Source of the DNA: Actinoplanes sp. DH11
Lineage (GTDB): Bacteria; Actinomycetota; Actinomycetes; Mycobacteriales; Micromonosporaceae
Length of the DNA: 64,000 nt
Assembly: GCF_020873875.1 (NCBI RefSeq)
Contig: NZ_JAHWGU010000033.1
Coordinates: 1-64,000, forward strand
Reading direction: 5' to 3'
The notes beneath the pieces are model-generated. The model was not told where the DNA came from and searched no databases. It was given only the letters and a program-made list of their open reading frames with translations. The position numbers and the translations under genes are program-made. Below are positions 1 through 8,486 of this stretch, piece by piece (position 1 is the stretch's first letter; every line of letters starts with the position of its first letter).

Positions 1-125
1 AAACAGATAGGCCGGGGTATTGCCATAATTGGCACTGGCTTATCAAGCACCCTGTTGAGTTCTCAAAGAACAACCGCACACCATCAAAACGATCCGCAAT
101 CCGCGGCCCGTTTCCCCGGGGCACT
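1..125 (-). ncRNA. 5' leader of an rRNA operon (16S gene lies beyond the left edge)
   Basis: Read on the minus strand, this stretch carries TTCTTTGAGAACTCAA (revcomp of about 56-71), the boxA-like antitermination signal typical of actinobacterial pre-16S leaders. It is followed by the GATAAGCCAGTGCC-type sequence usually found in the same leaders. It lies just downstream of a strong minus-strand promoter and points out of the window, so the 16S gene should begin beyond position 1. No rRNA gene body is visible here. The exact transcription start is inferred from the promoter. Confidence 0.75.
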
Positions 126-131
126 CGCTCT

Positions 132-160
132 ACTTTACTAGGTCTTCCCGGCGTTGTCAA
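132..160 (-). promoter_or_regulatory. Proximal rRNA operon promoter
   Basis: The minus strand has a perfect -35 TTGACA (155-160), a 17-bp spacer and a -10 TAAAGT (132-137), placed directly upstream of the boxA-containing rRNA leader. This is the classic layout for a housekeeping-sigma rrn promoter. Initiation is expected near position 125. Confidence 0.8.
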
Positions 161-319
161 CCGGTTTCTCCCGGTTGCTACCGATCTGCCCTAGTGCCTC
201 CCCGTGGGCAGGCCACAGCGAGGCTGTGGATCCGCTTCAGAGGATTTGGCAGGACGGCCGCTCCGAGCCCCAAACTTTCAGGTCTCGTTCGCTCGCCCGT
301 TTCCCTGCCGGCTCGGAAA

Positions 320-348
320 ACATTACCTGCTGGTTTCCCGGGCTCCAA
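320..348 (-). promoter_or_regulatory. Distal tandem rRNA operon promoter
   Basis: A second minus-strand promoter lies about 190 bp upstream of the first: -35 TTGGAG (343-348), a 17-bp spacer and -10 TAATGT (320-325). Tandem promoters are usual for actinobacterial rrn operons. The -35 is less consensus than that of the proximal promoter, so this call is weaker. Nothing else is seen in 161-402. Confidence 0.5.
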
Positions 349-402
349 ATCGGGTCCCAGTGTTACGCGTTTCCGCAGGTCAGCGTAGGTATATCGACGA
401 TC

Positions 403-1257
403 TCAGGGTCGGCGGACCTGTACGGCGCCGCCGACGATCCGGACCGGGAGCACCGGCTGATCGTTTCCGGCCGGGCCGTGCACCGCCAAGCCGTCGCTCA
501 GACGGAAGGTGCTGCCGTGCCACGGGCAGACGACGCAGGCCGACGAGCCGCTGCCGACCACTTCGCCCTCACCCAGCGGACCGGCCTCGTGCGAGCACCG
601 CTCGATCAGCGCGGTCACCCGGTCGCCCTGGCGATAGAGCAAGACCGGCACGTCGCCGGCCTTGCGGACGGCGGGCTTGCCGTCGGGGAGCGACGACAGC
701 GAGGTCACCTCGGTCCACTCCTCCGGGACGAGCGCGACCTCGGTGGCCGCGTGACTGATTCCGCCGCCCTGGGCGTACGCCAGGTGTCCGCCGAGATAGC
801 CGCCCGCCCCCGCAACCGAGAGTCCCGCATAGGCAAGCGCCTTCCCCCGGGTGGGGTGTCCGGTGAGCCGGGCCACCAGCGAACTCGCGTAGAGCGCGGT
901 CGCCACCACGTTCGTCGTCGCGTGGACCAGGCCGACCCGCCGACGGTCCTTGGTCATCTCCGACCAGTCCACCCAGCCGGCGATGGCCGCCGGCAGCACG
1001 CTCGCGGTACCGAAACCGATCAGCGTGGTGGCGGCCTTCTGCATCCCCGGGATGGCGTCCAGGACCGCGGCCGAGAGGAAGGCGCCGAGCGGCACCTGCA
1101 CCAGCACCGGGTGCACCGGATGCCCCGACTTGGTGCCGTGCAGCAGGTCGCGCAGCAAGCGTGGCCGGATCGCCGCGCTCACCACTGCCTGCATCTTGTC
1201 GCTGGCGCCGTCGAGCGCCTCCGCCTGTTCGAGCCGGGTGATCGCCTGCCGCAACAT
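403..1257 (-). CDS. DUF2231 membrane protein with C-terminal Rieske [2Fe-2S] domain
   Basis: A 284-residue protein in two parts. The N-terminal half (about residues 20-160) has several hydrophobic helices of the DUF2231 type. The C-terminal 100 residues form a Rieske domain with both cluster-binding boxes visible, CSHEAGPLG and CPWHGS (two Cys, two His). This architecture is common in actinobacteria as a membrane-anchored electron carrier with unknown partner. The ATG at 1257 was chosen; a TTG at 1290 would add 11 residues but has no ribosome site. It is transcribed away from its larger neighbour at 1419-2777, with a 160-bp gap. Confidence 0.8.
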   Translation of the reverse strand: MLRQAITRLEQAEALDGASDKMQAVVSAAIRPRLLRDLLHGTKSGHPVHPVLVQVPLGAFLSAAVLDAIPGMQKAATTLIGFGTASVLPAAIAGWVDWSEMTKDRRRVGLVHATTNVVATALYASSLVARLTGHPTRGKALAYAGLSVAGAGGYLGGHLAYAQGGGISHAATEVALVPEEWTEVTSLSSLPDGKPAVRKAGDVPVLLYRQGDRVTALIERCSHEAGPLGEGEVVGSGSSACVVCPWHGSTFRLSDGLAVHGPAGNDQPVLPVRIVGGAVQVRRP

Positions 1258-1418
1258 ACGAGAAGCCGTTCCCGCGCTGACCCACCCCAAACCGAAAAGT
1301 CGCGAGCCAGGAATCGATCAAGCGCAAGGCCCGCGGCCAAGGCGCAGAAGATTGATGAGCCGAGGGCGGAAGACACGAGCAGGAGTACGCGCCCCGCCTC
1401 CCCTATGAGGGATTCCGG

Positions 1419-2777
1419 TCAGAGCGCCTTCAGGGCATCGCCGATACCGCGATGGAACGTCGGGTACGCCCAGATGGTGCTCAGCAGCGTGGAGACCGGC
1501 ACCTCCGCGTGGATCGCGACGCTGAGCGCCCCGATCATCTCGCCACCCGCCGGCCCAGCAGTGGTCGCCCCGACCAGCACACCTCGCCCCCGGTCGGCGA
1601 TCACCTTGATGAAGCCCTCGTTCCCCGGCCCGTGGATGAAGCCGCGCGACGTCGAGGCGAGCGGCACATGCCCGACCCGGACGTCGAGACCGGCGTCCCG
1701 TGCCTGCTTCTCGGTGAGCCCGACCGCACCGATCTCCGGGTCGAGGAAGGTGACCCGGGGCCGGGCGCGGTAGTCGGCGCCGGGCCCGCCCTGTCCGAGT
1801 ATGTCGCGGACGGCGATGTCGGCCTCGTACATCGCCATGTGGGTGAAGGCGCCGTTGCCGGTGACGTCGCCGACCGCCCAGATCTTGTCGCCGGCGCGCA
1901 TCCGCTCGTCGGTGCTCAGGAACCGGGCCTGCGCGTCGAGCCCGGCCGTCTCCAGGCCGAGCTCCTTGATCCGGGCCGCGCGCCCGGTGGCGACCAGCAG
2001 CTTCTCGCCGGTCTCGACAGAGCCGTCGGAGAGGGTGACGGTGAAGCCGCCGTCGTGGTCGACGCGGGCGGCGCGGACCCCGGTCCGGATGGTCACCCCG
2101 TCGGCGGTGAGCACCTTCGCCGCGACCTCGGACGACTCCGGTTCCTCCATGGCGAGGACCCGGTCCGAACCTTCGATGATCGTGACCCGGACACCGAACC
2201 GGGCGAACGCCTGCGCGAACTCGGTCCCGATCGCCCCGCCGCCCAGGACCAGCAGCGACCCGGGCAGGGTGGCGGTCTCGACGGCGTCCCGGTTGGTCCA
2301 GTACGGCGTCCCGGCCAGCCCGTCGATCGGCGGGATCACGGCCGCGGTCCCGGTAGCGACGACGATGCCCCGGCCGGCGGCGTACTCCTGGTCGCCGACC
2401 CGGACCCGGCCGGGTCCGGTGACGGTCGCCGTCCCCCGCACGAACGTGCCGCCCTTGCCGGTGAACCGGTCCACCGCGACCTTGTCGTCCCAGCTGTCGG
2501 TGGCCTCGTCGCGGATCCGCCGGGCGACCGGCGCCCAGTCCGGCTCGACGGTCGACGACCCGGCCAGCCCGGGGATCCGCCGCGCCTCGGCCAGCGCCGA
2601 GCCGGCCCGGACCATCATCTTCGTCGGGATGCAGCCCCAGTACGGGCATTCACCGCCGACCAGGTTGTGTTCGACGCCGACCACGTCCAGCCCGGCCTCG
2701 GCCAGCCGGCCCGCGACCTCCTCGCCGCCGACCCCGAGACCGAGGACCACCACATCGACTTGCCGCGTTTCGCCCAT
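1419..2777 (-). CDS. FAD/NAD(P)-dependent disulfide oxidoreductase (dihydrolipoamide dehydrogenase/mercuric reductase superfamily)
   Basis: A 452-residue class I pyridine nucleotide-disulfide oxidoreductase. The N-terminus has the FAD Rossmann motif GLGVGGEEVA, then the redox pair in CPYWGC (C-x4-C), a second GGGAIGTEFA nucleotide motif near the middle, and a C-terminal dimerisation domain ending in STIWAYPTFHRGI. The C-terminal HxxxxE typical of true lipoamide dehydrogenase is not evident: the region reads YPTFHRGI. The substrate is therefore uncertain and the lpd symbol is withheld. No pyruvate dehydrogenase genes are adjacent. A 14-bp inverted repeat brackets the gene. Confidence 0.8.
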   Translation of the reverse strand: MGETRQVDVVVLGLGVGGEEVAGRLAEAGLDVVGVEHNLVGGECPYWGCIPTKMMVRAGSALAEARRIPGLAGSSTVEPDWAPVARRIRDEATDSWDDKVAVDRFTGKGGTFVRGTATVTGPGRVRVGDQEYAAGRGIVVATGTAAVIPPIDGLAGTPYWTNRDAVETATLPGSLLVLGGGAIGTEFAQAFARFGVRVTIIEGSDRVLAMEEPESSEVAAKVLTADGVTIRTGVRAARVDHDGGFTVTLSDGSVETGEKLLVATGRAARIKELGLETAGLDAQARFLSTDERMRAGDKIWAVGDVTGNGAFTHMAMYEADIAVRDILGQGGPGADYRARPRVTFLDPEIGAVGLTEKQARDAGLDVRVGHVPLASTSRGFIHGPGNEGFIKVIADRGRGVLVGATTAGPAGGEMIGALSVAIHAEVPVSTLLSTIWAYPTFHRGIGDALKAL

Positions 2778-2805
2778 GCGGCTCAGCTAATCACTTCGAT
2801 CCCCG

Positions 2806-2819
2806 CCGGAATCCCTCAT
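2806..2819. repeat. 14-bp inverted repeat bracketing the oxidoreductase gene (partner at 1405-1418)
   Basis: CCGGAATCCCTCAT at 2806-2819 is the exact reverse complement of ATGAGGGATTCCGG at 1405-1418. One copy begins 28 bp upstream of the oxidoreductase start and the other ends at its stop codon. The placement is clear in the sequence. Whether it is an operator pair, an mRNA end-pairing structure or chance is unknown. Confidence 0.6.
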
Positions 2820-2869
2820 GTGCGGCACGACGCATCCGATTCTGAGGATGCGTAGGCGGGAACACATCG

Positions 2870-2929
2870 GGCGGCCATGAGGGCGATGACAGGTAACGGC
2901 TTTTATCCGTCGTCACCCTCATGGCCGCC
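2870..2929. repeat. Long intergenic hairpin
   Basis: GGCGGCCATGAGGG (2870-2883) pairs perfectly with CCCTCATGGCCGCC (2916-2929), giving a 14-bp stem with a 32-nt loop. A smaller 7-bp hairpin (CGCATCC/GGATGCG) lies at about 2831-2852. They sit in the gap between the photolyase stop (3049) and the start of the oxidoreductase (2777), so they may end photolyase transcription, although no T-run is present. No gene was recognised in 2778-3048. Confidence 0.5.
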
Positions 2930-3048
2930 GCCCGCTTCGCGCGAACCGGCGAAGCGGAAGCGGTCGGCGGGGCCTGCCGGTTGAACGTTTTGACGGACGC
3001 AACCGCCGGCGGGCCCCGCTTTCCCCGCCCGGGCAAGCCGGGCGGAAC

Positions 3049-4374
3049 TCACGGCCGCAGCCAGACCGCCTCGTCCCGGTGCGATTCCAGCGGCCCGGGG
3101 TAGTCGAGGTTGCGGCGCACCGGCTCGGGCAGGCGCCACGGCTGATGCACCGCGGGGCCGTCGATGCCTTTGAGCTCGGGTACGTAGCGACGAACGTACA
3201 CGCCTTCCGGGTCGAACCGGAGTGCCTGCCGGATCGGATTGAACCGCCGGTAGGGCCGGGTGTCGTTACCGGTTCCGGCGGTCCACTGCCAGTTGCCGGA
3301 ATTGTTCGGCACGTCGCCGTCGAGCAGCCAGCGGAAGAACCAGGCGACGCCGGGCCGCCAGTCCACCCCGAGATGCTTGGTCAGGAACGCCGCGGTGATC
3401 AGGCGGGCCCGGTTGTGCATCCAGCCCTCGGCACGCATCTGGCGCATCCCGGCGTCGACGATCGGCACCCCGGTGAGCCCGTCCTGCCAGTGCCGCAGGG
3501 CGTCCTCGTCGTAACGCCAGTCGCGGTCGCCGGTGGGCCGGATGGGTTCGGAGGAGAGTTTCGGGAAGATCCGGGCCACCTGGTAGTAGAAGTCGCGCCA
3601 GCAGAGCTGGCGGACGAAGGCGTCGGCCTCGCGCGCTCTGCCCGCCTCGGCGACGGCCAGCGGCGAGAGACAACCCCAGCGCAGGTACGGGCTGAGCCGG
3701 CTGGTGGCATCCCCGGGCATGTCGTCGTGCGCGTCCGCGTACCCCTCGATGGTGCCCAGCCAGTCGCTCAGCCGCCGCCGGGCCAGGGTCTCGCCGCCCT
3801 CAGCCGCGTGCGGGGATTCACCGTCCGGTGTCGCCGGCATGGTGCCGGTCTCCACGCCGCCGGGCAGCATGATCCGTTCCGGAGCCGGCGCCGGTGCCCG
3901 CCACCGAGCCGCCGACCAGGCCCGGAAGTAGGGCGAGAAGACCCGGTAGGCCTCGCCACCGCCGCCGGGCCGCAGATCGCCGGGCGGGACCACGGTGAGG
4001 CCGGGGTGCAGCCGCAGCGCCGTCCGGTGCCGCTCGCACTCGGCGCCGAGACGCTGCTCCCGGCGGCGGGCGTAGCCGCTGACGTCGGCGGCCAGATGGA
4101 TCGCGCCGGCGTCGTGCTCGCGAGCGATCCGGATCGTCTCGGCCACCGGGTCGCCGGTGCGCACGACCAGGTCACCGCCTCGTGCACGGAACTGTTCACG
4201 CAGGTCGGCAAGGCATTGGTGCAGGAACCGGGACCGGTTCGGGGAGAGGCCGGCGAGCCCCGGGTCGAGGACGTAGAGGGGGATCACCCGGTCCGCCTCG
4301 GTGCAGGCGACGGCCAGGGCCGGGTTGTCGTGCACCCGCAGGTCGCGGGTGAGCAGCACGACCGCGGTGCTCAT
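3049..4374 (-). CDS. phrB: Deoxyribodipyrimidine photo-lyase (class I photolyase/cryptochrome)
   Basis: A 441-residue photolyase that repairs cyclobutane pyrimidine dimers using blue light. The N-terminus (VVLLTRDLRVHDNPAL) is the alpha/beta antenna domain. The C-terminal half holds the FAD domain, with RWGCLSPL, WCWRDFYYQ-like and the diagnostic NDTRPYRRFNP segment followed by VRRYVPEL. Length is normal for the family. It starts one base after the crtB stop codon, so the two are almost certainly co-transcribed. Pairing photolyase with carotenoid synthesis is a common light-protection arrangement. Confidence 0.93.
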   Translation of the reverse strand: MSTAVVLLTRDLRVHDNPALAVACTEADRVIPLYVLDPGLAGLSPNRSRFLHQCLADLREQFRARGGDLVVRTGDPVAETIRIAREHDAGAIHLAADVSGYARRREQRLGAECERHRTALRLHPGLTVVPPGDLRPGGGGEAYRVFSPYFRAWSAARWRAPAPAPERIMLPGGVETGTMPATPDGESPHAAEGGETLARRRLSDWLGTIEGYADAHDDMPGDATSRLSPYLRWGCLSPLAVAEAGRAREADAFVRQLCWRDFYYQVARIFPKLSSEPIRPTGDRDWRYDEDALRHWQDGLTGVPIVDAGMRQMRAEGWMHNRARLITAAFLTKHLGVDWRPGVAWFFRWLLDGDVPNNSGNWQWTAGTGNDTRPYRRFNPIRQALRFDPEGVYVRRYVPELKGIDGPAVHQPWRLPEPVRRNLDYPGPLESHRDEAVWLRP

Positions 4375-4375
4375 C

Positions 4376-5263
4376 TCAGGCCGCGCTCGGGATCGGTGTG
4401 CCCGGCCGGGTGAGCAGGCTGCGCACGGCGACCGCGGCCCGGCGCCGGTTGGGGACCGTGGCGCGGCGGACGAAGACGTCGTAACCGGCCGCCTCCACCT
4501 CGTCGAGGATGCCGCCGTACAGCTGGAATGCCGTCCGCATGCAGGCCTGGGAGGTGGGTTCCAGCAGCGGGATGCCGGGGGCGGCCGCCGCGTAGTGCTG
4601 CCGGGCCCGGGCGATCTCTGCCTTGATCAGCTCCCGGATCTCCGGGGTGGCGACCCGGCGCTGCAGCATCCGGCGGGTCACGCCGAACTCGGCGAGGTGT
4701 TCCTGGGGCAGGTAGATCCGGCCGCGGTCGAGGTCCTCGGCGACGTCCCGGATGAAGTTGGTGAGCTGGAAGGCGTTGCCGAGCTGGCGGGCCGGTTCGC
4801 GGGCGGCGACCGGGTCGGCGGATCCGAGGATCGGCAGCATCATCGTGCCGATGACCGCGGCCGAGCCTTCCATGTATTCCAGCAGGTCGTCGTAGGTCTC
4901 GTACGACATCACCGTGATGTCCATCGCCATGCTGCGCAGGAACTTCTCGAAGTCTTCAAGATCAAGGTTGAAGACCGCGATGGTGTGCAGGATCGCGGGC
5001 AGGATCTCGTCGTCGCTGGGTTTGCCGCGCAGACCGTCGAGGAACTGGTTCGACCAGTCGGTGAGCAGCGCTGCTCGTTCGGCGGACGGGCGCGTCTCGG
5101 TCCGGTCGACGATCTCGTCCGCGTAGCGGGTGAACCCGTAGAGGGCGTGCACATGCCGCCGCTTCCACGCCGGCAGCAACCGGGTCGCCAGGTAGTACGT
5201 CCGCCCGTGTTCGCGGTGCAGTTCGCGGCAGCGCGCATAAGCAGCCGCCAGATCGGTATCCAT
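4376..5263 (-). CDS. crtB: Phytoene synthase
   Basis: A 295-residue trans-isoprenyl synthase joining two geranylgeranyl diphosphates into phytoene, the first committed carotenoid step. Both Asp-rich Mg-binding motifs are present: YADEIVDRTE near residue 60 and RDVAEDLDRGRIYLP near residue 165. The ATG at 5263 was chosen because GGGAGG lies just upstream; an in-frame ATG at 5305 would add 14 residues. It diverges from crtE across a 68-bp gap and is followed by phrB after one base. Confidence 0.92.
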   Translation of the reverse strand: MDTDLAAAYARCRELHREHGRTYYLATRLLPAWKRRHVHALYGFTRYADEIVDRTETRPSAERAALLTDWSNQFLDGLRGKPSDDEILPAILHTIAVFNLDLEDFEKFLRSMAMDITVMSYETYDDLLEYMEGSAAVIGTMMLPILGSADPVAAREPARQLGNAFQLTNFIRDVAEDLDRGRIYLPQEHLAEFGVTRRMLQRRVATPEIRELIKAEIARARQHYAAAAPGIPLLEPTSQACMRTAFQLYGGILDEVEAAGYDVFVRRATVPNRRRAAVAVRSLLTRPGTPIPSAA

Positions 5264-5331
5264 CCCGGGCCTCCCGGCCAATCGACGCACGAATCGACGC
5301 AACATTCGAAAGTTAGGGTACGGTACTCCGC
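5264..5331. promoter_or_regulatory. Divergent crtB/crtE promoter region
   Basis: This 68-bp gap must carry the promoters for both carotenoid transcripts. The AT-richest part is 5303-5325, with TAGGGT (5314-5319) and TACGGT (5319-5324) on the plus strand. The latter ends 7 bases before the crtE GTG, which would suit a leaderless transcript. No clear -35 was found, so an activator or alternative sigma factor is possible. It is the obvious target for the MerR/LitR regulator encoded at 8476. Confidence 0.45.
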
Positions 5332-6399
5332 GTGGCCAATCACACCCTCGAGGGAAGTCGCCGTGAAGCGATCCCCCGCCAGCCGGTCTCACAGCGAGCG
5401 TTGATCGGCGCTGTCGAGGGCACGCTCGCCGATTTCCTCGCCTCCCAGATCGCCGCCCTGGACGCCGTCGACCCGGCGCTCGGCGGCTTCGCCCGGACCG
5501 CTCGCGACCTCGTCCTGGCAGGTGGCAAGCGGCTGCGGCCGACCTTCGCCTACTGGGGCTGGCGCGGCGTGGTCGGTCCGGCCGAGCCGATCGAGGGTGT
5601 CCTGCCCGCGCTCGGCGCCCTCGAGCTCATGCACACGTTCGCGCTGGTGCACGACGACCTGATGGACGAGTCGGCGACCCGTCGCGGCCGGCCCACCGCC
5701 CACCGGATCTTCGCGACCCAGCACGGCGAGCACTTCGGCGGCTCGGCGGCGATCCTGGTCGGCGACCTCTGCCTGGTCTGGGCCGACCAGCTGCTGGCCC
5801 GTACCCGGCTGCCCGCACCCGCGCTGCTCGAGGTCCGGTCCCGTTACGACCGGATGCGTGTCGAAGCGATCGCCGGGCAGTACCTCGACGTGCTCGGCGA
5901 GAGCGACCCGTCGTCCTGGTCGGTGGAGCGCGCCTTGGTGGTCGCCCGGCACAAGACGGCGAGCTACACCATCCAGTGGCCGCTCGCGTTCGGCGCCGCG
6001 CTGGCCGGTGGCGACCGCCGGCTCGACGAGGCGTACCAGGTCTACGGCACCACCGTGGGCGAGGCCTTCCAGCTGCGGGACGACCTGCTCGGCGTCTACG
6101 GCGACCCGGCGGTCACCGGCAAGCCCGCCGCGGACGACCTGCGTACCGGCAAACCCACCGCCCTGCTGATGATGGCCCGGCGGATGTTCACCGACGCGCA
6201 GCACGCCGCCTTCGCCCGCGGCGACATCGAACAGCGTGCCCAGGTCATCGCGGAGACGGGCGCTCCGGCCCGGATCGAAGAGATGATCAGGGTACGGGTG
6301 GACGAGGGCGTCGCGGCCCTGACCGAGGCGCCCATCCAGCCGGAAGCGCGCGCCGCCCTGATCGAGCTGGCAACCGTGGCGACGCACCGCCCGGCATGA
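5332..6399 (+). CDS. crtE: Geranylgeranyl diphosphate synthase (polyprenyl synthetase)
   Basis: A 355-residue all-trans prenyltransferase that supplies GGPP to phytoene synthase. The first Asp-rich motif is DDLMD in HDDLMDESATRRGRPTAHR, and the second is LRDDLLGVYGD. The GGKRLRP substrate segment is near residue 65. The GTG at 5332 was taken as start; it has no obvious ribosome site, so a leaderless mRNA is possible. First gene of a plus-strand crtE-crtI-idi-litR set; crtI follows after 39 bp. Confidence 0.92.
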   Translation: MANHTLEGSRREAIPRQPVSQRALIGAVEGTLADFLASQIAALDAVDPALGGFARTARDLVLAGGKRLRPTFAYWGWRGVVGPAEPIEGVLPALGALELMHTFALVHDDLMDESATRRGRPTAHRIFATQHGEHFGGSAAILVGDLCLVWADQLLARTRLPAPALLEVRSRYDRMRVEAIAGQYLDVLGESDPSSWSVERALVVARHKTASYTIQWPLAFGAALAGGDRRLDEAYQVYGTTVGEAFQLRDDLLGVYGDPAVTGKPAADDLRTGKPTALLMMARRMFTDAQHAAFARGDIEQRAQVIAETGAPARIEEMIRVRVDEGVAALTEAPIQPEARAALIELATVATHRPA

Positions 6400-6438
6400 T
6401 GCTCATCCGGTTTCCCCCCGACCTTTGGAGCTGTTGAG

Positions 6439-7920
6439 TTGCGTACTGTTCCTGGATCCACCGACCGGGTCGTCGTGGTCGGCGCCGGCCTGGGCGGTCT
6501 CGCCTGCGCCCTGCACCTCGCGGCCGCCGGCCGGCAGGTCACCGTCGTGGAACGCGAGCCGATCCCCGGTGGCCGGGCCGGCCGCCTCTCCGTCGGCGGC
6601 TACGAGTTCGACACCGGACCGACCGTCCTGACCATGCCGGAACTGATCGAGGAGCCGCTCGCGGCGGTCGGTGAGGACCTCTCCGACTGGCTGGAGCTGC
6701 GGCCGCTCGACCCGGCCTACCGTGCCTACTACCCGGACGGCTCGACGCTCGACGTCCGGACCGACACCACCCGGATGGCGGCCGAGATCGCCAAGGTGTG
6801 CGGTCCTCGCGAGGCCGACGGCTACCTGCGGTTCGTCGACTACACCCGCCGGCTCTGGCAGCTGGAGCGGGACAACTTCATCGACCGCAACCTGGACACC
6901 CCGCTCGACCTGATGAACCTGGAGCTGCTGAAGCTGCTCGGGATGGGCGGGTTCCGCCGGCTCCAACCGAAGATCGACCAGTTCTTCCGCGACCCGCGTA
7001 CCCAGCGCATCTTCTCCTTCCAGGCGATGTACGCCGGGCTCTCGCCGCACGACGCGCTCGCCATCTACGCCGTCATCGCCTACCTCGACTCGGTCGCCGG
7101 GGTGTACTTCCCGGTGGGCGGCATGCACGCCGTCCCGAAGGCGCTGGCCGGCGCGGCCGAAAAGCACGGCGTGACGTTCCGCTACGACACCACCGTCGAG
7201 CGGGTCAGCACCGCGAACGGGCGGGCCACCGGGGTCGTCACGGCCGGCGGCGAGCACATCCCGGCCGATGTCGTGGTGCTGAACCCGGACCTGCCGGTGG
7301 CGTACCGCGACCTGCTCCCGGCCAAGCGGCAGCGCCGGCTGCGCTACTCGCCGTCCTGCGTCGTGCTGCACATCGGCTCGGACCGGACCTATTCGAAGAT
7401 CGCGCACCACAACATCCACTTCGGGAAGTCCTGGAAGGGCACGTTCGACGAAGTGATCAACAAGGGCCTGCTGATGAGCGACCCGTCGTTGCTGGTCACC
7501 AACCCGTCGCACAGCGACCCGTCAGCGGCGCCCGACGGACGCCAGTCCTACTACGTGCTGGCGCCCGCGCCCAACCTCGAAGCCGCCCCGCTGGACTGGC
7601 ACGGCGGTCTCGGCAAGCGGTACGCGGACGAGATCCTCGGCGTCCTGGAGGACCGCGGCTACATCGGCTTCCGGGACGGCGTCGAGGTGCAGCGGATCGT
7701 CACGCCCGCCGACTGGGCCGACCAGGGCATGGCCGCCGGTACGCCGTTCGCGGCCGCGCACACCTTCGCCCAGACCGGGCCGTTCCGCCCGTCGAACCTG
7801 CACCCCACCCTGTCCAACGTCGTCTTCACCGGCTCCGGCACCCAGCCCGGCGTCGGCGTGCCGATGGTGCTGATCTCCGGGAAGCTCGCCGCCTCCCGGA
7901 TCACCGGGGGCACCGCGTGA
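6439..7920 (+). CDS. crtI: Phytoene desaturase
   Basis: A 493-residue FAD-dependent CrtI-type desaturase converting phytoene to more unsaturated carotenes, probably lycopene. The N-terminus carries the dinucleotide fold VVVGAGLGGLACALHLAAAG and GGRAGRL. The C-terminus has the family signature GSGTQPGVGVPMVLISGKL. The TTG start at 6439 is supported by GGAG (6427-6430) eight bases upstream. Its stop codon overlaps the idi start (GTGA). No lycopene cyclase or elongase gene follows, so the final pigment cannot be read from this window. Confidence 0.93.
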   Translation: MRTVPGSTDRVVVVGAGLGGLACALHLAAAGRQVTVVEREPIPGGRAGRLSVGGYEFDTGPTVLTMPELIEEPLAAVGEDLSDWLELRPLDPAYRAYYPDGSTLDVRTDTTRMAAEIAKVCGPREADGYLRFVDYTRRLWQLERDNFIDRNLDTPLDLMNLELLKLLGMGGFRRLQPKIDQFFRDPRTQRIFSFQAMYAGLSPHDALAIYAVIAYLDSVAGVYFPVGGMHAVPKALAGAAEKHGVTFRYDTTVERVSTANGRATGVVTAGGEHIPADVVVLNPDLPVAYRDLLPAKRQRRLRYSPSCVVLHIGSDRTYSKIAHHNIHFGKSWKGTFDEVINKGLLMSDPSLLVTNPSHSDPSAAPDGRQSYYVLAPAPNLEAAPLDWHGGLGKRYADEILGVLEDRGYIGFRDGVEVQRIVTPADWADQGMAAGTPFAAAHTFAQTGPFRPSNLHPTLSNVVFTGSGTQPGVGVPMVLISGKLAASRITGGTA

Positions 7921-8486
7921 CATCGCGCGAATCACATCTCGTCGAACTCGTCGACGAGGCCGGCACGGCGATCGGCTCGGCCACCGTCGCCGAGGCGCAC
8001 CAGGCGCCCGGCCGGCTGCACCGGGCGTTCTCCGTGTTCCTGATCGACGACCAGGACCGGGTGCTCCTGCAGCAGCGGGCCGCGGTCAAGACCCGCTTCC
8101 CGCTGCGGTGGGGCAACAGCTGCTGCGGGCACCCTGAGCCGGGCGAACCGGTCACGGTGGCGGCCGTCCGGCGCCTCGGCGAGGAACTCGGTGTCGGCGG
8201 GGTGCCGCTCGCCGAGGCCGGGGTGCACAGCTACTTCGCCGAGGATCCGCTGACCGGCCGGGTCGAAAAGGAGTACGACCACGTCCTCGTCGGGCGACTC
8301 CCGATCAGCACCCGGTTCCGCCCCGATCCGGCCGAGATAGCCCGGCTGCTCTGGGTCTCAGTGCCCGACCTCCAGGAGCGCCTGGCCGGCGATCCCGGGT
8401 CGTACGCGCCGTGGCTCACCGGGGTCACCGACCAGCTGGTGTCTTATCTGTCTCGTGTCGTTCCGGAGCGATCGGGTGGCAGATGA
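7917..8486 (+). CDS. idi: Isopentenyl-diphosphate delta-isomerase, type I (Nudix)
   Basis: A 189-residue Nudix-fold enzyme that interconverts IPP and DMAPP, supplying the allylic starter for crtE. It shows the catalytic Cys context WGNSCCGHPEPGE, a Nudix-like segment AAVRRLGEELG, and the metal/catalytic Glu stretch EKEYDHVLVG. The GTG start at 7917 overlaps the crtI stop as GTGA, indicating translational coupling. The next gene begins inside its last 11 bases. Confidence 0.92.
   Translation: MTSRESHLVELVDEAGTAIGSATVAEAHQAPGRLHRAFSVFLIDDQDRVLLQQRAAVKTRFPLRWGNSCCGHPEPGEPVTVAAVRRLGEELGVGGVPLAEAGVHSYFAEDPLTGRVEKEYDHVLVGRLPISTRFRPDPAEIARLLWVSVPDLQERLAGDPGSYAPWLTGVTDQLVSYLSRVVPERSGGR

Noticed and set aside
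1..400. Plus-strand coding frames at the left edge
   Set aside because: They cross the rRNA promoters and leader, and have no homology-like content or start signals.
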